From NCBI RefSeq assembly GCF_002105155.1, contig NW_019028987.1:488501-552500 (forward strand): a stretch of DNA of 64,000 nt, read 5' to 3'. Position numbers and translations under genes: made by a program. The notes beneath the pieces were generated by a model. That model had not been told where the DNA came from. It made no database searches and was given only the letters and a program-made list of their open reading frames with translations. The stretch comes from Lobosporangium transversale (Eukaryota; Mortierellomycota; Mortierellomycetes; Mortierellales; Mortierellaceae). Shown here one piece after another: positions 42,786 to 54,248 of the stretch; within the stretch, counting starts at the first letter, position 1, and the number at the start of each line of letters is the position of its first letter.

Positions 42786-45713
42786 ATGCATCATTCGGCC
42801 TCCCCCTCTTCTTCATCAACTTCGGCTACGACTTCTCGTAATTCAGCCCCTCATCACAAAACATCGGCAACGGACTTTTCTCTGGCAAGGATAGACTCCA
42901 TGGCACCCTCAGGATCCATTACTGAAATACCCATGCAACAGCAGCAGCAGCGACAGCAACAACAGTCTTCCTCAGTGATTTTTCATACCATTTCTGGAAT
43001 CTCATCCACAGGAAGATCACTCTCCTCTATAGTCTCTTCAGGGCTACAGAGACCTCGACATAGAATCATGGAATTGCTTCATACATTTGACGCCTCTGGC
43101 TTTGTTTCGTCTGCTCGTAACACATTCTCCACTACTAGCGATATAGTTTTTTCTCCTCTGACTGCACAGGCGGTAAAAGGGGACTTGACAGGAATTGCAT
43201 CCCTGACAGGTCTGTCAAGTATGGCACCACATTTGATGGCAACACAATATTTACGACGTGCTACCGCCAATGCTCAGGCATTAGCCCTTACAGGATCACG
43301 TCAGGCAACACTCATCCCTGCAGAGCAACTACTGAAAGAGGAAATTCCAGATTCAGCATCGAGGGTATCCTTGTTCCAAGGGTTCAAAGCGACATATCCA
43401 AGACATCATCAACCATATTCGAAGGATCGAAAGAAGGGCAATAGTCAACACAGAGGAAGAAAAAATGGTTTTGGGGAAGGTACGAGACTTATTTTTTATT
43501 TTTATTTTTTATTTTTTGGAATATCGAAGCAGGGTAGAATGCTTAGTTGCTAGTGGCTAATCCTTGTTGGTTGCCGCTCTTTCTGCTATTGTCATGGTTG
43601 CTGATATCTCTGCATCCATTGTTGATGTCGCGTCCAATAGTGGACGAGGATGATCCGAGCAAAGCGTTTTCGTCATTGTTGAACGAACGAGAGCGAACGA
43701 TCAAAGAGCAGGTCAAATTGCAGACCCAAAAGGTGTCTTGAGATATAGAGATATACAGACATGTCTATTTTTCAGGAACCAACACGGTTTAATCAGTTTA
43801 TAAGTGATGAAATGAAAGCATAAGAATTAATGAAAGGACTTATCTCTTTCTCTTTTGGATTAATGTTTGTTAGGCTCTCGTTCAGTCAGAACTAGCACAA
43901 GTGACTGCATCTATCAAGACACTGATGGCTAAGCAAACCAACCTTGAGTACAAACTTAGTAAATTAACAGAGCGTGAAGATGATTTGGCTGACACCTGTA
44001 AGTAGCCGCCAGACTATCTTCACCATTTTAGAAGTACATTTGGCTTTTAATACTTAAATTGTGACCATAATTTTTTTTTCTTTTCTTTTCTTTTTTTTTT
44101 TTTTTGTTGTGTAGTGGAAGATTTGAATGGGACGCTGGCTTCGATTTCAGAGAGGACAAATGCACAGAATGTTGGACGTAAGCCAATGGTGGATTATGCT
44201 TGCGGAATTAACTTGTCGAGAGCTTCATGTATACTTATCAATGAAGTCTATGTCTTGATATAGCTTTGGAATTGGAGTATAGAGGGGAGTGTCACGACTC
44301 TGGGACATGCATGCACGTATTTTATGGACATGACGGGATCATCACATCTTTGGATTTGAATGGCCCCTATAGTACATTGGTAACTGCATCGAAGGACAAT
44401 ACGACGCGCATTTGGGATCTCTCCACTTTGAAGTGCTTGGGTCAATTACCAGGTCATGAAGACTATGTTCAATGCATGCAACTCGTCCAGAATACACTTG
44501 TAACAGGTTCCAGAGATAATACTATCAAAATATGGGATCTTACCGATATTCACCATACACAGGTGGTTCAAGACAGGTCTGCATTGTCGTCCGAAACTAA
44601 CTATCGATCCGACAAAACTAATGGGGCCTCATCTATTATTGCCGGAGAGCATTCCAGTCCACCAATGGGCGCATTAGTGGTATTGAACGATTGCTGGACA
44701 AACACAATTAGTGGACATACTGGGCCAGTGAGCTGCTTATATTTCGAAGATAATAAACTGGTAATAGTCCCGTTAAAATCGGATTTGGCCTTGTCTCATG
44801 CTGTTTTGACTGCCTTTAACTTTCTTTTCCCCTCCCAATCCAATAGCTTTCTGGATCCAATGATAAAACAATTAAGGAATGGGATTTGACAACTGGACAA
44901 TGTGTATTAACAATGGACTTGCTCTGGGCAATGGGGTCTTCCAACTCGCGGGCAGATTGGATGGATTATGACCTTCAGAATCACAACTTTGTGGGAAGTC
45001 TGCAGTTCTGGCAATATGCGCTTTGTAGCGGCACGATTGATGGTGGTCTTCGTATGTGGGATCGTAAGTCAAAAAAAAAAAAAAAAAAAAAAAAGTATAT
45101 ATTATAAGGACTATGAGCAAAGTAGAGTGTACTGAAATGTCAGTTTTGTTTTATTTTATTTTTTAATTTAGTCCGCACTGGCCAATCGCATCGCACGCTT
45201 ATTGGTCACACGGGGCCTGTAACCTCATTGCAGTTTGATGAATATCATGTTGTTAGTGCCAGCATGGACAAGAGTATTAGGGTATAAAGTTGCAGCTTTT
45301 GATTCTGTTTGCCATTATGAAATAGTCTCTGGCGTTGTCGATTTGCTAAAGTTTGATTGATTTATTATTAGTTATGGGATCTCAGAACCGGAGGTACACA
45401 GGAGATTTTGCAGTACGAGGATTCTGTCAACAGTTTACAGTTTGACATGTCTAAGATAGTTGCCGCCTCTGGAAAGAGCCTTAAGGTAAGGAGTTTGGTG
45501 TCATTATTGAGCTAATATGGAGTACATTCTGATATCATTGAGATATTTACTAATGAAGATGGATATCACTCGATGTAATAGATTTACGACCGTGTTGCAC
45601 AACAGCACTCGTACTATACGGGACACACGAATGCAGTGAATTGCGTACGGTTTAGTGACTCAGTGCTGGCATCTGGCGGACAGGACTCGACAGTTCGGTT
45701 ATGGAGTCAATGA
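42786..45713 (+). CDS. MDV1: Mdv1/Caf4-type WD40 protein of mitochondrial fission
   Basis: Nine exons: 42786-43479, 43641-43732, 43874-43997, 44115-44177, 44264-44760, 44847-45063, 45172-45281, 45372-45485 and 45582-45713, total 680 aa. The N-terminal part is Ser/Gln-rich, then helical ([20 protein letters not shown]). Short exons 2-4 encode a coiled coil ([38 protein letters not shown]). Seven WD repeats fill residues 330-680 (for example [47 protein letters not shown]). In yeast Mdv1 bridges Fis1 on the mitochondrial outer membrane to the dynamin Dnm1. The acceptor of exon 2 could also be 43554, which would add a 29-residue hydrophobic stretch; 43641 was preferred because that stretch is foreign to the family. 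Confidence 0.82.
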
Positions 45714-45825
45714 TCAATGATCAATGGTGAATAAAACACGATAAATAATAAAAATAATATACCAATACCTAGGGAGGCAATACTTATGAATAGAATGAGC
45801 ACTGAATAGAGAGTTAGTATTACCC

Positions 45826-45859
<34 letters not shown>

Positions 45860-46208
45860 AGTAACAAAATAGGAGCATCAACATCATTTCGGAGCTGACA
45901 ACACTGACAGAGTCAAGAGTTGGAGAGTTGGAATGTCGAAGCATTGTGCATTAGAAAAATGTTTTGAATCTCCTGGCTTCATTTTCTTGATCTCATCCCA
46001 TTCCAACCATCCAACCATCCATCCAACCATCCATCCATCCATTCATCCATCCCTCTTTCTGTCTGTCCTCCTCTCTTTCTTTCTCCCTCTTAGAAAAACA
46101 CATTCATATAACAATATCGTACACACTATATCTTTATCTCTTTCTTTCTTTCTCTCTTACTTTTTTTTTTTTCTTTTTTTTCTTTTTTTATTCATAAATA
46201 CTATTTTC
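45714..46208. repeat. A-run and CATC/CTTT simple repeats before the acyltransferase gene
   Basis: A 27-nt A-run at 45831-45857, CCATCCAT-type repeats at 46006-46050 and CTTT-rich repeats at 46073-46190 form the likely promoter and pyrimidine-rich leader of the next gene. The frame is open through this leader from 45933, but its repeat-derived composition argues against coding. Confidence 0.5.
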
Positions 46209-47969
46209 ATGACGTTGGAACACATGCGACAAGAGGCTGAGAAAAATGGCACAAGGTCTCTTGATTCTGCCTCAAGTCCTTCTACAGTGGGTACTGCAAC
46301 CTTTATGACTAGTAGGTCACCGTCCTCGTCTTCGTTGCATTCAACCCGGCCAACCTCAGTCACTAGGCTTCGATACCGTCAGTTAGTCCAGCCTATCACT
46401 CCAACAGAGCCTGAGCTGGTAAACACAGAAGGCGAAGCAAAGATAGGCGAGCATGCCTCTGATGACGCCAATGTGTCGCCCGTCACCATGCAATATCCAC
46501 GTGTGCAACTATCGAGTCTTGATCTTGCGAAACCACGTATCTATACCCGTTTACTGTACTTTTTCGACATAAACAAGCAGAGTGATCTTTTACCCTCAGC
46601 ATCGTCCTTTGCTTTAGGACGAGAGGAAGGAATAGCATCAGGTTTATCTTCCCCGCCTTCCCCGCAGATATTCTCTTCGCCTGTAGGTTCCCAAAAGAAG
46701 GGAGACTTCAAAGGTCGCCATCACTACCATTATCATCAGTCACCTTTCATGGATCCCATGCTACTGCAAGCCTCCTTGGCTTTGGTCCTGAATGATTTCT
46801 TTCCATTGGCAGGACGACTCTACAACAACAGCAACGACCAACCATCCATCTCGACATCATCGGCCGCATCAGTTAACAACAATAAAAGCACAAGCAAGGG
46901 GCAGTACATCGAATGCAATGACCGCGGTGTCCTTTTTGCAGTAGCCGATACCACTGTCACTATGATGCAGATCCGTCAAGGAGGTTATCAGGATACTGTT
47001 TTACCCCCTCAACTCTTCCCCGTGGGATTGTATCCTGCTTCACTGCGAGATCCTCCTCTATTGGGCATCCAGCTTACCTACACTTCAGATCACTCGTTGA
47101 TTATGGGCGTAGCAATGGATTCCTCCATTATGGATGCCACCTCATTAGTTTCATTCATGGACGCATGGTCAAATATTACTCAGGGGAAGGATTTCTCACC
47201 GTATCCTATTTTGGATCGCGCGTTTCTGGAAAAGTACGGAGAGGAGCATACAGGTAGCGGAGGTGTCTATCGACATCAGCGAATCAACAACTCTCCGCCA
47301 CCACCTATCTTGTTTGATAACAATCTGGGTAACAGCGATCTTATTGATAAAGGTCTGGGGGACTCAGATTTACACTCAGAAGACGATGATGACAATGCCG
47401 ATGAGGATGATGAAGAGCATGATAGAGATATTGAGCAATATAACGATCTGACAGATGAAAGCAAGGGAGGCATGCCTAGGGATCCTGCAGCTCTCGAGCG
47501 AGTACAGCAACGGATGCAATCGTTGCATTTACATCCTAGTAATGGTACCCTAGGCATCCCAACCTTTAAGATTGATCATGCTGAAAATCAAGAGCCACAT
47601 CTACAGCAACAGCAACCCAAGGTACCGATCGAAGATATATCAGAGGCAGCGTCTACTGATCGTGAAGGCTCCAGTTTCCGCCTCTTCCATTTCTCGCCGG
47701 AACAATTGGAGCGAATCAAAAAATTGGCGTCTGAACAAAATATTGCAGCGGCAGCTTGTGCGGCAGATGACAAAGAAATTAATGATAAGTGGGTCTCGAC
47801 AGGTGACTCTCTAATAGCATATCTGTGGAAGATGTCGACGATCGCACGAAGGATGGAGCCAGATTGTAAGCTGATGTGTGGTGTTGTTATGGATATTCGA
47901 AACCGAGTCGTACCTGCCATCCCAGAAGGATTTATTGGCAATGCTATTCTGTAGGTGTTTTTTCTCTCT

Positions 47970-48006
<37 letters not shown>

Positions 48007-48572
48007 GTGGTACAAAATTATGTATTTTCTCACATTTCTGTGTAATGTTTCGATTTTGCAGATCGATTTTTGTACAAATGCCCGTGCATTCGCTGCTGAC
48101 GACACCACTGTCATTGCCGTCGCGACTGCTGCGCGATGAACTTTTACTACAAACACCGGAGCAAATACAGTCGGCCATTAATTGGATTCAAAAGCAGGAT
48201 AATCCACAGCTGATTGAGACAGATAGTAACAACCCTTTTGGACATGATTTTATGGTTTGGTCGTTCCGCAAACTCGATATGTATTCACCAGATTTTGGAC
48301 AGGGACGTCCTTGCAAGGTCCGGATTGGACGAGGGGGCTTCGGGGGTGGTGAAGGCATGTGTGTTATCATGGGTAGCGAACCTTCTACAGCCATGGGAAG
48401 GGATATGGGAAGTAGCCAGTCACAGGCCATTAGTGAAACGGGGGTTGATGTTTATCTCGGTCTGCAGGATGAACATTTACAAGATTTCGAAAAAATCCAT
48501 AGAGGATTCATGGAAGGTCTGTTGGAGCCTGATGGCGGGAGTAGTGGTAATGGTTGGGAAGTAGTATACTGA
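46209..48572 (+). CDS. HXXXD (BAHD-like) acyltransferase family protein with altered catalytic motif
   Basis: Two exons, 46209-47950 and 48062-48572, total 750 aa. The usual family length is about 430-500 aa; the excess is in disordered insertions (Ser-rich N-terminus, Asn/Ser loop near residue 220, acidic loop near 390). Recognisable core: DPMLLQASLALVLNDFFPLA with AGRL, typical of the N-terminal lobe; LPPQLFPVG; the helix before the active site; LWKMSTIARRM; and the C-terminal signature near residue 658 (SPDFGQGRP, compare DFGWG). At the HXXXD position (about residues 299-311) the sequence is MGVAMDSSIMDATS. The second-lobe Asp is kept, but the catalytic His is Ser. By family these enzymes move acyl groups from acyl-CoA to alcohols or amines in the cytosol. 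Activity of this one is doubtful. Confidence 0.78.
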
Positions 48573-48675
48573 CGACGAGTAATAAAAAAAGAAAAAGGCT
48601 CTGTCAATCTGTCCAACACTCAATAATCGCACAGCCACTTTGTCATGACAATGCGATTGCATAAACAGTCACATT

Positions 48676-48690
<15 letters not shown>

Positions 48691-48721
<31 letters not shown>
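48691..48721. repeat. GA dinucleotide microsatellite
   Basis: About 15 GA units lie 35 bp upstream of the pICln start codon, in its promoter or leader. Confidence 0.9.
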
Positions 48722-48725
<4 letters not shown>

Positions 48726-48755
48726 TTCATTTTTTCAACATCAATCTGATCAACC

Positions 48756-49940
48756 ATGACCATCACAATTATCCGTCAGGCACCGTCCATTGGTGAGACA
48801 CGTATCCGCTATACCCAGCAAAACATTTCGCTCCATGTTACCCCGCCATCAACACTGATCCAGAATCCTGGCACTCTTTATATTGCTGATGAGTATGTGA
48901 ATAACCTGCAAGAGTATTAAGGGCGATCCTCTTGATCTTCAAGCAAAGCTTTCTCTAACTTTTATTTTAATTTTTGGTCCTCAACCGTGTCATAAAGATG
49001 TCTTTCTTTCTTCTCTACTGAATCTAATACTGGATTCTCGATCCCCTATCCATCCATTATTATCCACGCTATCGCGCGTGAGTCACATGTTGGACCAAGT
49101 ATTTATTGTCAGCTTGAGGGTTCTCTGGCATCGTCTGGGCCGTCCTTAAATGGGAATGGCCACACTAACAATAACTCCACGACTGGGGATGGTGAGGAGG
49201 AAGACGATGAGGAGGATCCTGTCCTAGAACTTAGCTTTGCACCAGCTGATGTGTCTACATGTAATTTTTTTTTTTATATTCGATTTTCTTTTTTCTTTTA
49301 GCTTTTCCGATGCTGACTTGAAGCGTATCATGTTCTAATTGAATGTGGTTTCATTTATGATGCATGTATTTTAATAGTGGACACGATCTATGAAAGCCTA
49401 TCGTATTGTGCTTCGCTTCATCAGGATGAGGACGCTGAGGACTACAACATGGATGAGGATGAAATGTACGACGATGAGAATGATCACGACGGGCTCTATG
49501 CGGATGCAGATATTCAAGGGGGTTATGTTCCAAAGCCAAATGGCCCTACAGTTACTGAAGTTACGCCATCGTCCACAAGCGCAGCCGCAATAGCGTCAGA
49601 GCCAACTGACGATCAAATAGTAGAGTCAATTCCAGCTGTAGATCTGCAGAATGGAGAGTGGTACACAGGTAATCCCGAGGTCGATGCCAAGTTCGAGCTG
49701 AGTGAACAAGGCCAGGTAATAGTCAATCAATGGCGTCAGAATGAAAAAGAACACCAACAACAGGAGAATGTGTCTGGCAAAACGGCCGTAGCAATACCAG
49801 GAAAGCGTGTACGGGAGGAGGCTGAAGGTGGAAATGATCAGGATATGGATCCAGTGGGAGAAGGAGAGAATGAAGACGCAAAAGAGTATACAGAGGAAGA
49901 ATCACAAGAAGCACGGTCGAAGATGTGGCGCATTCATTAA
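48756..49940 (+). CDS. pICln / methylosome subunit (chloride conductance regulatory protein ICln)
   Basis: Three exons 48756-48892, 48998-49260 and 49378-49940 give 320 aa ending at a TAA. The PH-like fold of pICln is clear: GTLYIADE, then GFSIPYPSIIIHAIAR, an acidic loop (GEEEDDEEDPVLELSFAP) and TLDTIYESLSYCASLHQD, followed by an acidic region and a conserved helix YTEEESQEARSK. In animals pICln binds Sm proteins and PRMT5 and chaperones snRNP assembly in the cytoplasm. The intron-rich architecture of this window makes that role plausible here. A further exon up to 50178 probably supplies the true C-terminus (see the next entry), in which case the TAA at 49940 belongs to a retained intron. 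Confidence 0.85.
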
Positions 49941-50073
49941 TGAATAGAAAAAAAAACACATCCGCAACTTCTTACAGTGTCATTTTCAAAAACAACAAAT
50001 CGTAATAATAAAAGAATCTCTTTGTCAAAAGACTCTATCTTACTTTTTTTTTTTTTTTTTTTTTTTGGAGTAG

Positions 50074-50178
50074 GCTGTTTTGGCAAAAATGGAGAGCTTG
50101 ATCCAAGATCCTCATGGACTCGTCCCTATTGTTGATAATTGTGATGCATTCGAAGATGCAAATGAAGACAAGTCATAA
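50074..50178 (+). CDS. Probable alternative last exon of pICln
   Basis: After a 23-nt T-run and a TAG acceptor, an open stretch reads MESLIQDPHGLVPIVDNCDA, then FEDANEDKS and TAA at 50176-50178. The FEDA tail resembles the acidic FEDAD end of animal pICln. Joining the donor AT|GTGGCG at 49932-49933 in phase requires the acceptor at 50095-50096 (GAGAG|C); the stronger acceptor at 50072-50073 would not be in phase. So the exon is likely but its boundary is not settled. Confidence 0.45.
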   Translation, partial: AVLAKMESLIQDPHGLVPIVDNCDAFEDANEDKS

Positions 50179-50190
50179 GATATAACATCA

Positions 50191-50250
50191 GCAACAACAA
50201 CAACAACAACAATAATAATAATAATAATAGTAGTAGTAATAATAATGATA
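50191..50250. repeat. CAA/AAT/AGT trinucleotide microsatellite
   Basis: Successive runs of CAA, AAT, TAG and AAT triplets lie between the pICln gene and the convergent membrane-protein gene. Confidence 0.9.
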
Positions 50251-50384
50251 AAGGAATCAAGGCGAAAGATTTATTTACTATAGTTTACATATTGTGTTTT
50301 TAACGAATCCATTACTCGATATGAGCTGTTGTGTTGGGTATATACAAAAATTAGCCAGGTCAAGTCAAGGGGGTGCTGAAGAGC

Positions 50385-51414
50385 TCAAGCTGATCTAGCT
50401 GATGCACCAGGTGCCGATACCGATACTGATGCTGATGTTGATGTTGATGTTGATGTTGATGTTGATGTTGATGTTGATGTCAATGCCGGTAATGACACTG
50501 GAGGCGTTTCCACTTCCAAAACAACTTCATTATACTGAGGAGGTTGAGCCTCACTCAGGACAATTTCCAGATGTGATTGTTGATGCGCGGAGATGATACC
50601 TTCGTTGGCTTTGGAGCGATAAGAAGGAAGCTCATTTTCTCTAGCCAAAATTTCTTCAATTGAAGCATGTGGATTTTGTGCAGGATGATCCTGAAAGGAA
50701 TACTGATCAATGTGATCAAAGGTTATCAAATCTATTGTCCATAAAGGAAGGCCAAGGTTGAGACGGTATACAAGTCGGATAATCCAACGAGAGGATGATG
50801 AGGGATATTGAATGCTGCTAGGTCGGATACGGTAGAGTACGCCGTAATGAGACATGTCCTGATCATTAAAGGACTGCAGGAACGTAGTTATATGTTTATG
50901 AGCCTTATATAATAAATGTTTAAAAAAGAAAACAAAAGGATCAATCAGAGTGTTCCATACATCTTACTTTGCCTTCCATCACGAATACCAAATATGCAAA
51001 GAGTAGTGTTACCTGCTCGATCCTCGAAAGAAACAACATCTTGGCGACGAACAAGAGGATAAGAATAACGATCAATCCCAACACCCATGGTTTACCATCC
51101 TCGACATGAAGAGTTAGGAGGGTGGTCAGAAAGACCAACAGGATCACCAGAATTGACACCAACGAGCCAATATAAACGAAGGTCGGAGGATAATGTTGAG
51201 TAATATGATCTTGTAAGGCCTGCAGGCGCAGCTGAAAGAGTTCAAGAGAGTATTCACCTAGGTCCTGCTCTTCCAAACGGACAGCATGACCACGTTCAGC
51301 CTCTTGAGCTTGTTCAGAAGCGGAAAGCTGTTGCTCTATTACTGGTACTTCCCGTGTTTCTATTGCAGGTTGACGAAGAGTGTAATTCAAAGGTAGGGAT
51401 CGTAATATCGGCAT
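50385..51414 (-). CDS. Two-helix membrane protein with a PPxY motif, unrecognised family
   Basis: Two exons, 51414-51013 and 50873-50385, total 296 aa in phase. Residues 1-70 are soluble (MPILRSLPLNYT, Glu/Gln-rich). A possible amphipathic helix precedes two transmembrane helices at about 75-97 (SLVSILVILLVFLTTLLTL) and 103-124 (WVLGLIVILILLFVAKMLFL). The C-terminal part (SFNDQDMSHYGVLYRIRPSS, GLPLWTIDLITFD) is soluble, carries AQPPQYNEVV, a PPxY motif that commonly binds WW domains of Rsp5/Nedd4 ligases, and ends in a Ser-Thr dipeptide run encoded by a GATGTT repeat. It could be a membrane adaptor for ubiquitination, which is inference only. The preceding open frame to 51633 is T-run leader. 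Confidence 0.65.
50431..50480. repeat. GATGTT hexanucleotide repeat inside a coding exon
   Basis: About eight units of GATGTT (with GCTGAT-like edges) encode a run of about 16 alternating Ser and Thr in the minus-strand membrane protein. Confidence 0.9.
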
Positions 51415-51780
51415 AGTGATGATCCAAGAGGCAAGGAAAACGGAGGAAAAGGAAGGAGAGAGGATGGGATGATAAACGTGTTTTGAACTATTCGAGTTCC
51501 GTAAAACAGACTTGAGAGGGGTTGAATGTGAACAATGAATCTGAAATGGAAGAAAGTTAAGGAATGAGGAAAGTAGGAAAATATCAAAAAAAAAAAAAAA
51601 AAAAAGCTTGTGCATGCATTTGTGCGCGCACAAAAGGAACAGACGGAGTGAACAAAAAAATAAAAAAGTTGTGCCAGAACACAGTTCATGTTGAGCAACT
51701 ATGCACAGACAGTTACTCTAACTGAACTCTTTCTATGCCCTTCCTGGTAAAAGTCCTTTCGTTCATCAATATACTTTGAA

Positions 51781-52823
51781 ATGTCCATCTCTCTTTTCTC
51801 CTTCAAGAAGTGCCAAATAAATAAATATCATGTCCCATCTGTTGACATGTTTTTTGTTTTGTCTTTTAATTTAGCGAATCAAAACGCGTCTGCATGTCGA
51901 CATATCTGGAGCTTCGCCCGAGGATTGTCGTCGTCAATTAGGTAATTATCTGTAACTGAGTGAGCCACAGCACGTGATACAATCCGCGAATAACATTCTA
52001 CTTCAAAGACATCCAGAGCATGCTGGGCATCACCTCACCTGAATCTCTACTATGAGCCTACTCCAGGTATTGACCCGAGATTCCGATTTTTTCCTTTGTT
52101 GATTCGAATTCATTGTTTCTGATTTTATTTTCATGCTTCCATTGTGGCCTAGAAATCTACAGCACGTTCCTTAGGTATCAGCAGACAGCATGCTTATATC
52201 TCAGTTAATAAATTGGCTCTCTCTACAGTCTACATGTCAACGCTAACCGCTTCCAGGAAGCGGGAGAGCCTTGATCCAGCACTTCATACTGACAAGTACC
52301 TAGTAGGGACCCCTCACCCAGTTTCTAATCTTCGTCCCATCAAATATCCTGTTCCCGAGAATGAGTCCCAAGAAGACCGTGCTTTCCGAGAAAGATGTGA
52401 GCGTGTTGATGCGTTCAACCAAAATTTTTGGGTCAACAATAATGCAATGTTCAATAAAGCCAAGGCGAATTACGAAGAGAAGAGTAAGTTTTTTTTTTTT
52501 TTTTTTTTTTTTTTAGAACTTCTTCTTTTATGACCATCATTTTAGTGCGCTCTCCTTTTTTTTTTTTTTTTTTTTTTTGGTGGTATTGATTCGGATACTG
52601 TCCTTATATTTATAACCCCCTTCGATCTCACGTTCTAGTTCGTGCACAAAATGGCAACCAACCTGTGACGACAGAAGAGTTATCTATCTTCTATAAAGAC
52701 TTTCTGGATAAGGCATATGAGCGACAAATGAATTATAACCGACAATGGTGGATTGAGAATATCGGCCTCTTGCTACCAGCATTCAAGGCTGCTATCCGTA
52801 AGCGAGCCTTCAAGAATAAATAG
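51781..52823 (+). CDS. COA8: Cytochrome c oxidase assembly factor 8 (COA8/APOPT family)
   Basis: Four exons 51781-51941, 52017-52066, 52229-52483 and 52639-52823, total 216 aa, all phases consistent. The N-terminus contains a mitochondrial-type presequence (ACRHIWSFARGLSSSIR). The core is diagnostic: VSNLRPIKYPVPENES, NQNFWVNNNAMFNKAKANY, then TTEELSIFYKDFLDKAYERQ and MNYNRQWWIENIGLLLPAFK, which align with animal COA8 (SNLRP, PENES, FW, FYKEFL, YNRDWY). In animals it sits at the inner mitochondrial membrane and supports complex IV under oxidative stress. The open leader between MSISLFSFKK and the presequence is Phe-rich and might hide an intron ending at TTTAG (51883), so the first 35 residues are less certain. 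Confidence 0.87.
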
Positions 52824-53435
52824 CTTACACTCAGCCGTGTAAAACAATTATGTAAGATCGTAGAATGCAGAACATTTAGCCCCCCACCACCTTCCAAAAA
52901 AAAAAAAAAAAAAAAAAAAAAGTCTAAGGTCTAGAGGTCTTCTTAGAATTGTTTTTCTACCATAATCCCGACCACCCAACTATAAGAAACTGTCCCTTAG
53001 TAAATATAAGAGTTGATCTATTTGCTAGCCAGATTGTCACCTCGTATTTGTCAATCCTACCCTGGAGTTGCGTTTTATTGCAAATTGACAACGCGGCTGC
53101 CGTGCGATCTGTAATAAAGCAGCCATAAACAAATTAACGGATCTAACAGTGATGTACGATAATTTTGTCATTCAAGAGAGTCCCTAGGTTTATTCAACAA
53201 CATGCAAAGCAGCTTAAGCAAAACTGTCCTTGAAGGGAGAGGTAGAGGTTACATTTATAATCTTAAATATACTGGGTCAAGGGAAAGGCCCCCATTGCGG
53301 TTGATTTTTTTTTTTTTTTTTTTTTTTTTTGCTTGTTTAAAAGCCCTTGCGGTTGAGAATATCTTTTGAGCCTGAATATTTACGTGATCCTTCTTTGCCA
53401 CCAAATTAACTCAATCTTCCTAATTTATTTTACAT
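52824..53435. other. Intergenic region between convergent genes
   Basis: No gene seen. Holds an A-run at 52898-52921 and a T-run at 53306-53330. Confidence 0.5.
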
Positions 53436-54248
53436 TTAAAGCTTGGGCTTCAATTGTTTTGAACCAAGGCCAAATTCATCCCAATTGGGTTTCTCACGAC
53501 TGGCAAATGCACCAATGCCGTGTGCAGCCTCCTCTGAAGTAATCATTTTGCCAAAAGCTTCGCGGACATAGCTTGCGACTACCTTTTGGTCTCCACCGCG
53601 CAGATCCACCGCGTCAATCAAGAGCTTGACGTCTCTCATGGCTCCGGGTCCACTCTGTAGTAACAAATCCACATACTCCTTGACTTTCTTATCGAGCGAC
53701 TCTTCATCTTCAACTACAGCTGTGACGAATCCGACACGGTAGCTCTCCTGAGCCGAGACGCGTTCTCCAGAAAGCATGTATTGCTTGGATCGGAAGGCTC
53801 CCAGTTGGGGGACGATCACCTCGGAGATCAAGGCTGGGATCAATCCACGGTGGACCTCTGGCATACTGAAGTATGCAGAGGGGTGAACGATCCTAAAGTT
53901 GCAAGCAAAGACAATGCCGACCCCTCCTCCAAGGGCTGGTCCGTTCACACGTGCAATCGTTGGTTTAGGTGATTTGGCCAATGTGGTAAACATTGTCTGT
54001 GTGACTGCGACAGGATCCGAAGCTGAGGGAGTATCGTCCTGAGGAGTCAAGTCCATTCCTGTGCAAAAGTACTTGCCGTTGCCAGTGACAACGATCACGC
54101 GGACAGCAGGGTCGTCAATGGCTGCATTGAGGATATCAACGAATTGGTTGACCATTGGACCCGACAAGGCGTTTCCACGCTTTGGACGGTTCAGAGTGAT
54201 AGTACCAACAGCTCCTTGCCGTGCATAGAGAACCTCTTTTTCAGACAT
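53436..54248 (-). CDS. Enoyl-CoA hydratase/isomerase family enzyme, LiuC-like methylglutaconyl-CoA hydratase
   Basis: A single exon of 270 aa, the normal crotonase length. Motifs in order: TITLNRPKRGNALSG; oxyanion-hole segment GKYFCTGMDL; NGPALGGGVGIVFACNFRI; and FSMPEVHRGLIPALISEVIV followed by SGERVSAQESYRVGFV. The GGGVG and EVxxGLIPAxIS pattern resembles bacterial methylglutaconyl-CoA hydratase (LiuC) more than short-chain enoyl-CoA hydratase, where the first of these sites carries a catalytic Glu. The predicted step is 3-methylglutaconyl-CoA to HMG-CoA in leucine breakdown. This fits its head-to-head neighbour, which makes the substrate. No mitochondrial presequence is seen (MSEKEVLYARQGAVG). 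The C-terminus PKL is a weak peroxisomal PTS1 variant. Confidence 0.82.
   Translation of the reverse strand: MSEKEVLYARQGAVGTITLNRPKRGNALSGPMVNQFVDILNAAIDDPAVRVIVVTGNGKYFCTGMDLTPQDDTPSASDPVAVTQTMFTTLAKSPKPTIARVNGPALGGGVGIVFACNFRIVHPSAYFSMPEVHRGLIPALISEVIVPQLGAFRSKQYMLSGERVSAQESYRVGFVTAVVEDEESLDKKVKEYVDLLLQSGPGAMRDVKLLIDAVDLRGGDQKVVASYVREAFGKMITSEEAAHGIGAFASREKPNWDEFGLGSKQLKPKL

Noticed and set aside
43554-43640. Hydrophobic segment that an alternative acceptor would add to the Mdv1 protein
   Set aside because: The acceptor at 43639-43640 is in the same phase and joins directly to the coiled-coil region. Mdv1 proteins are peripheral, not membrane-spanning.
45933-46208. N-terminal extension of the acyltransferase frame (MSKHCALEK...)
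   Set aside because: The extension is translation of CATC and CTTT simple repeats. The Met at 46209 follows the pyrimidine leader and starts a normal-looking sequence.
52135-52175. Possible extra COA8 exon (EIYSTFL)
   Set aside because: Including it breaks the phase of the next exon; skipping from 52066 to 52229 keeps the frame and the conserved sequence.
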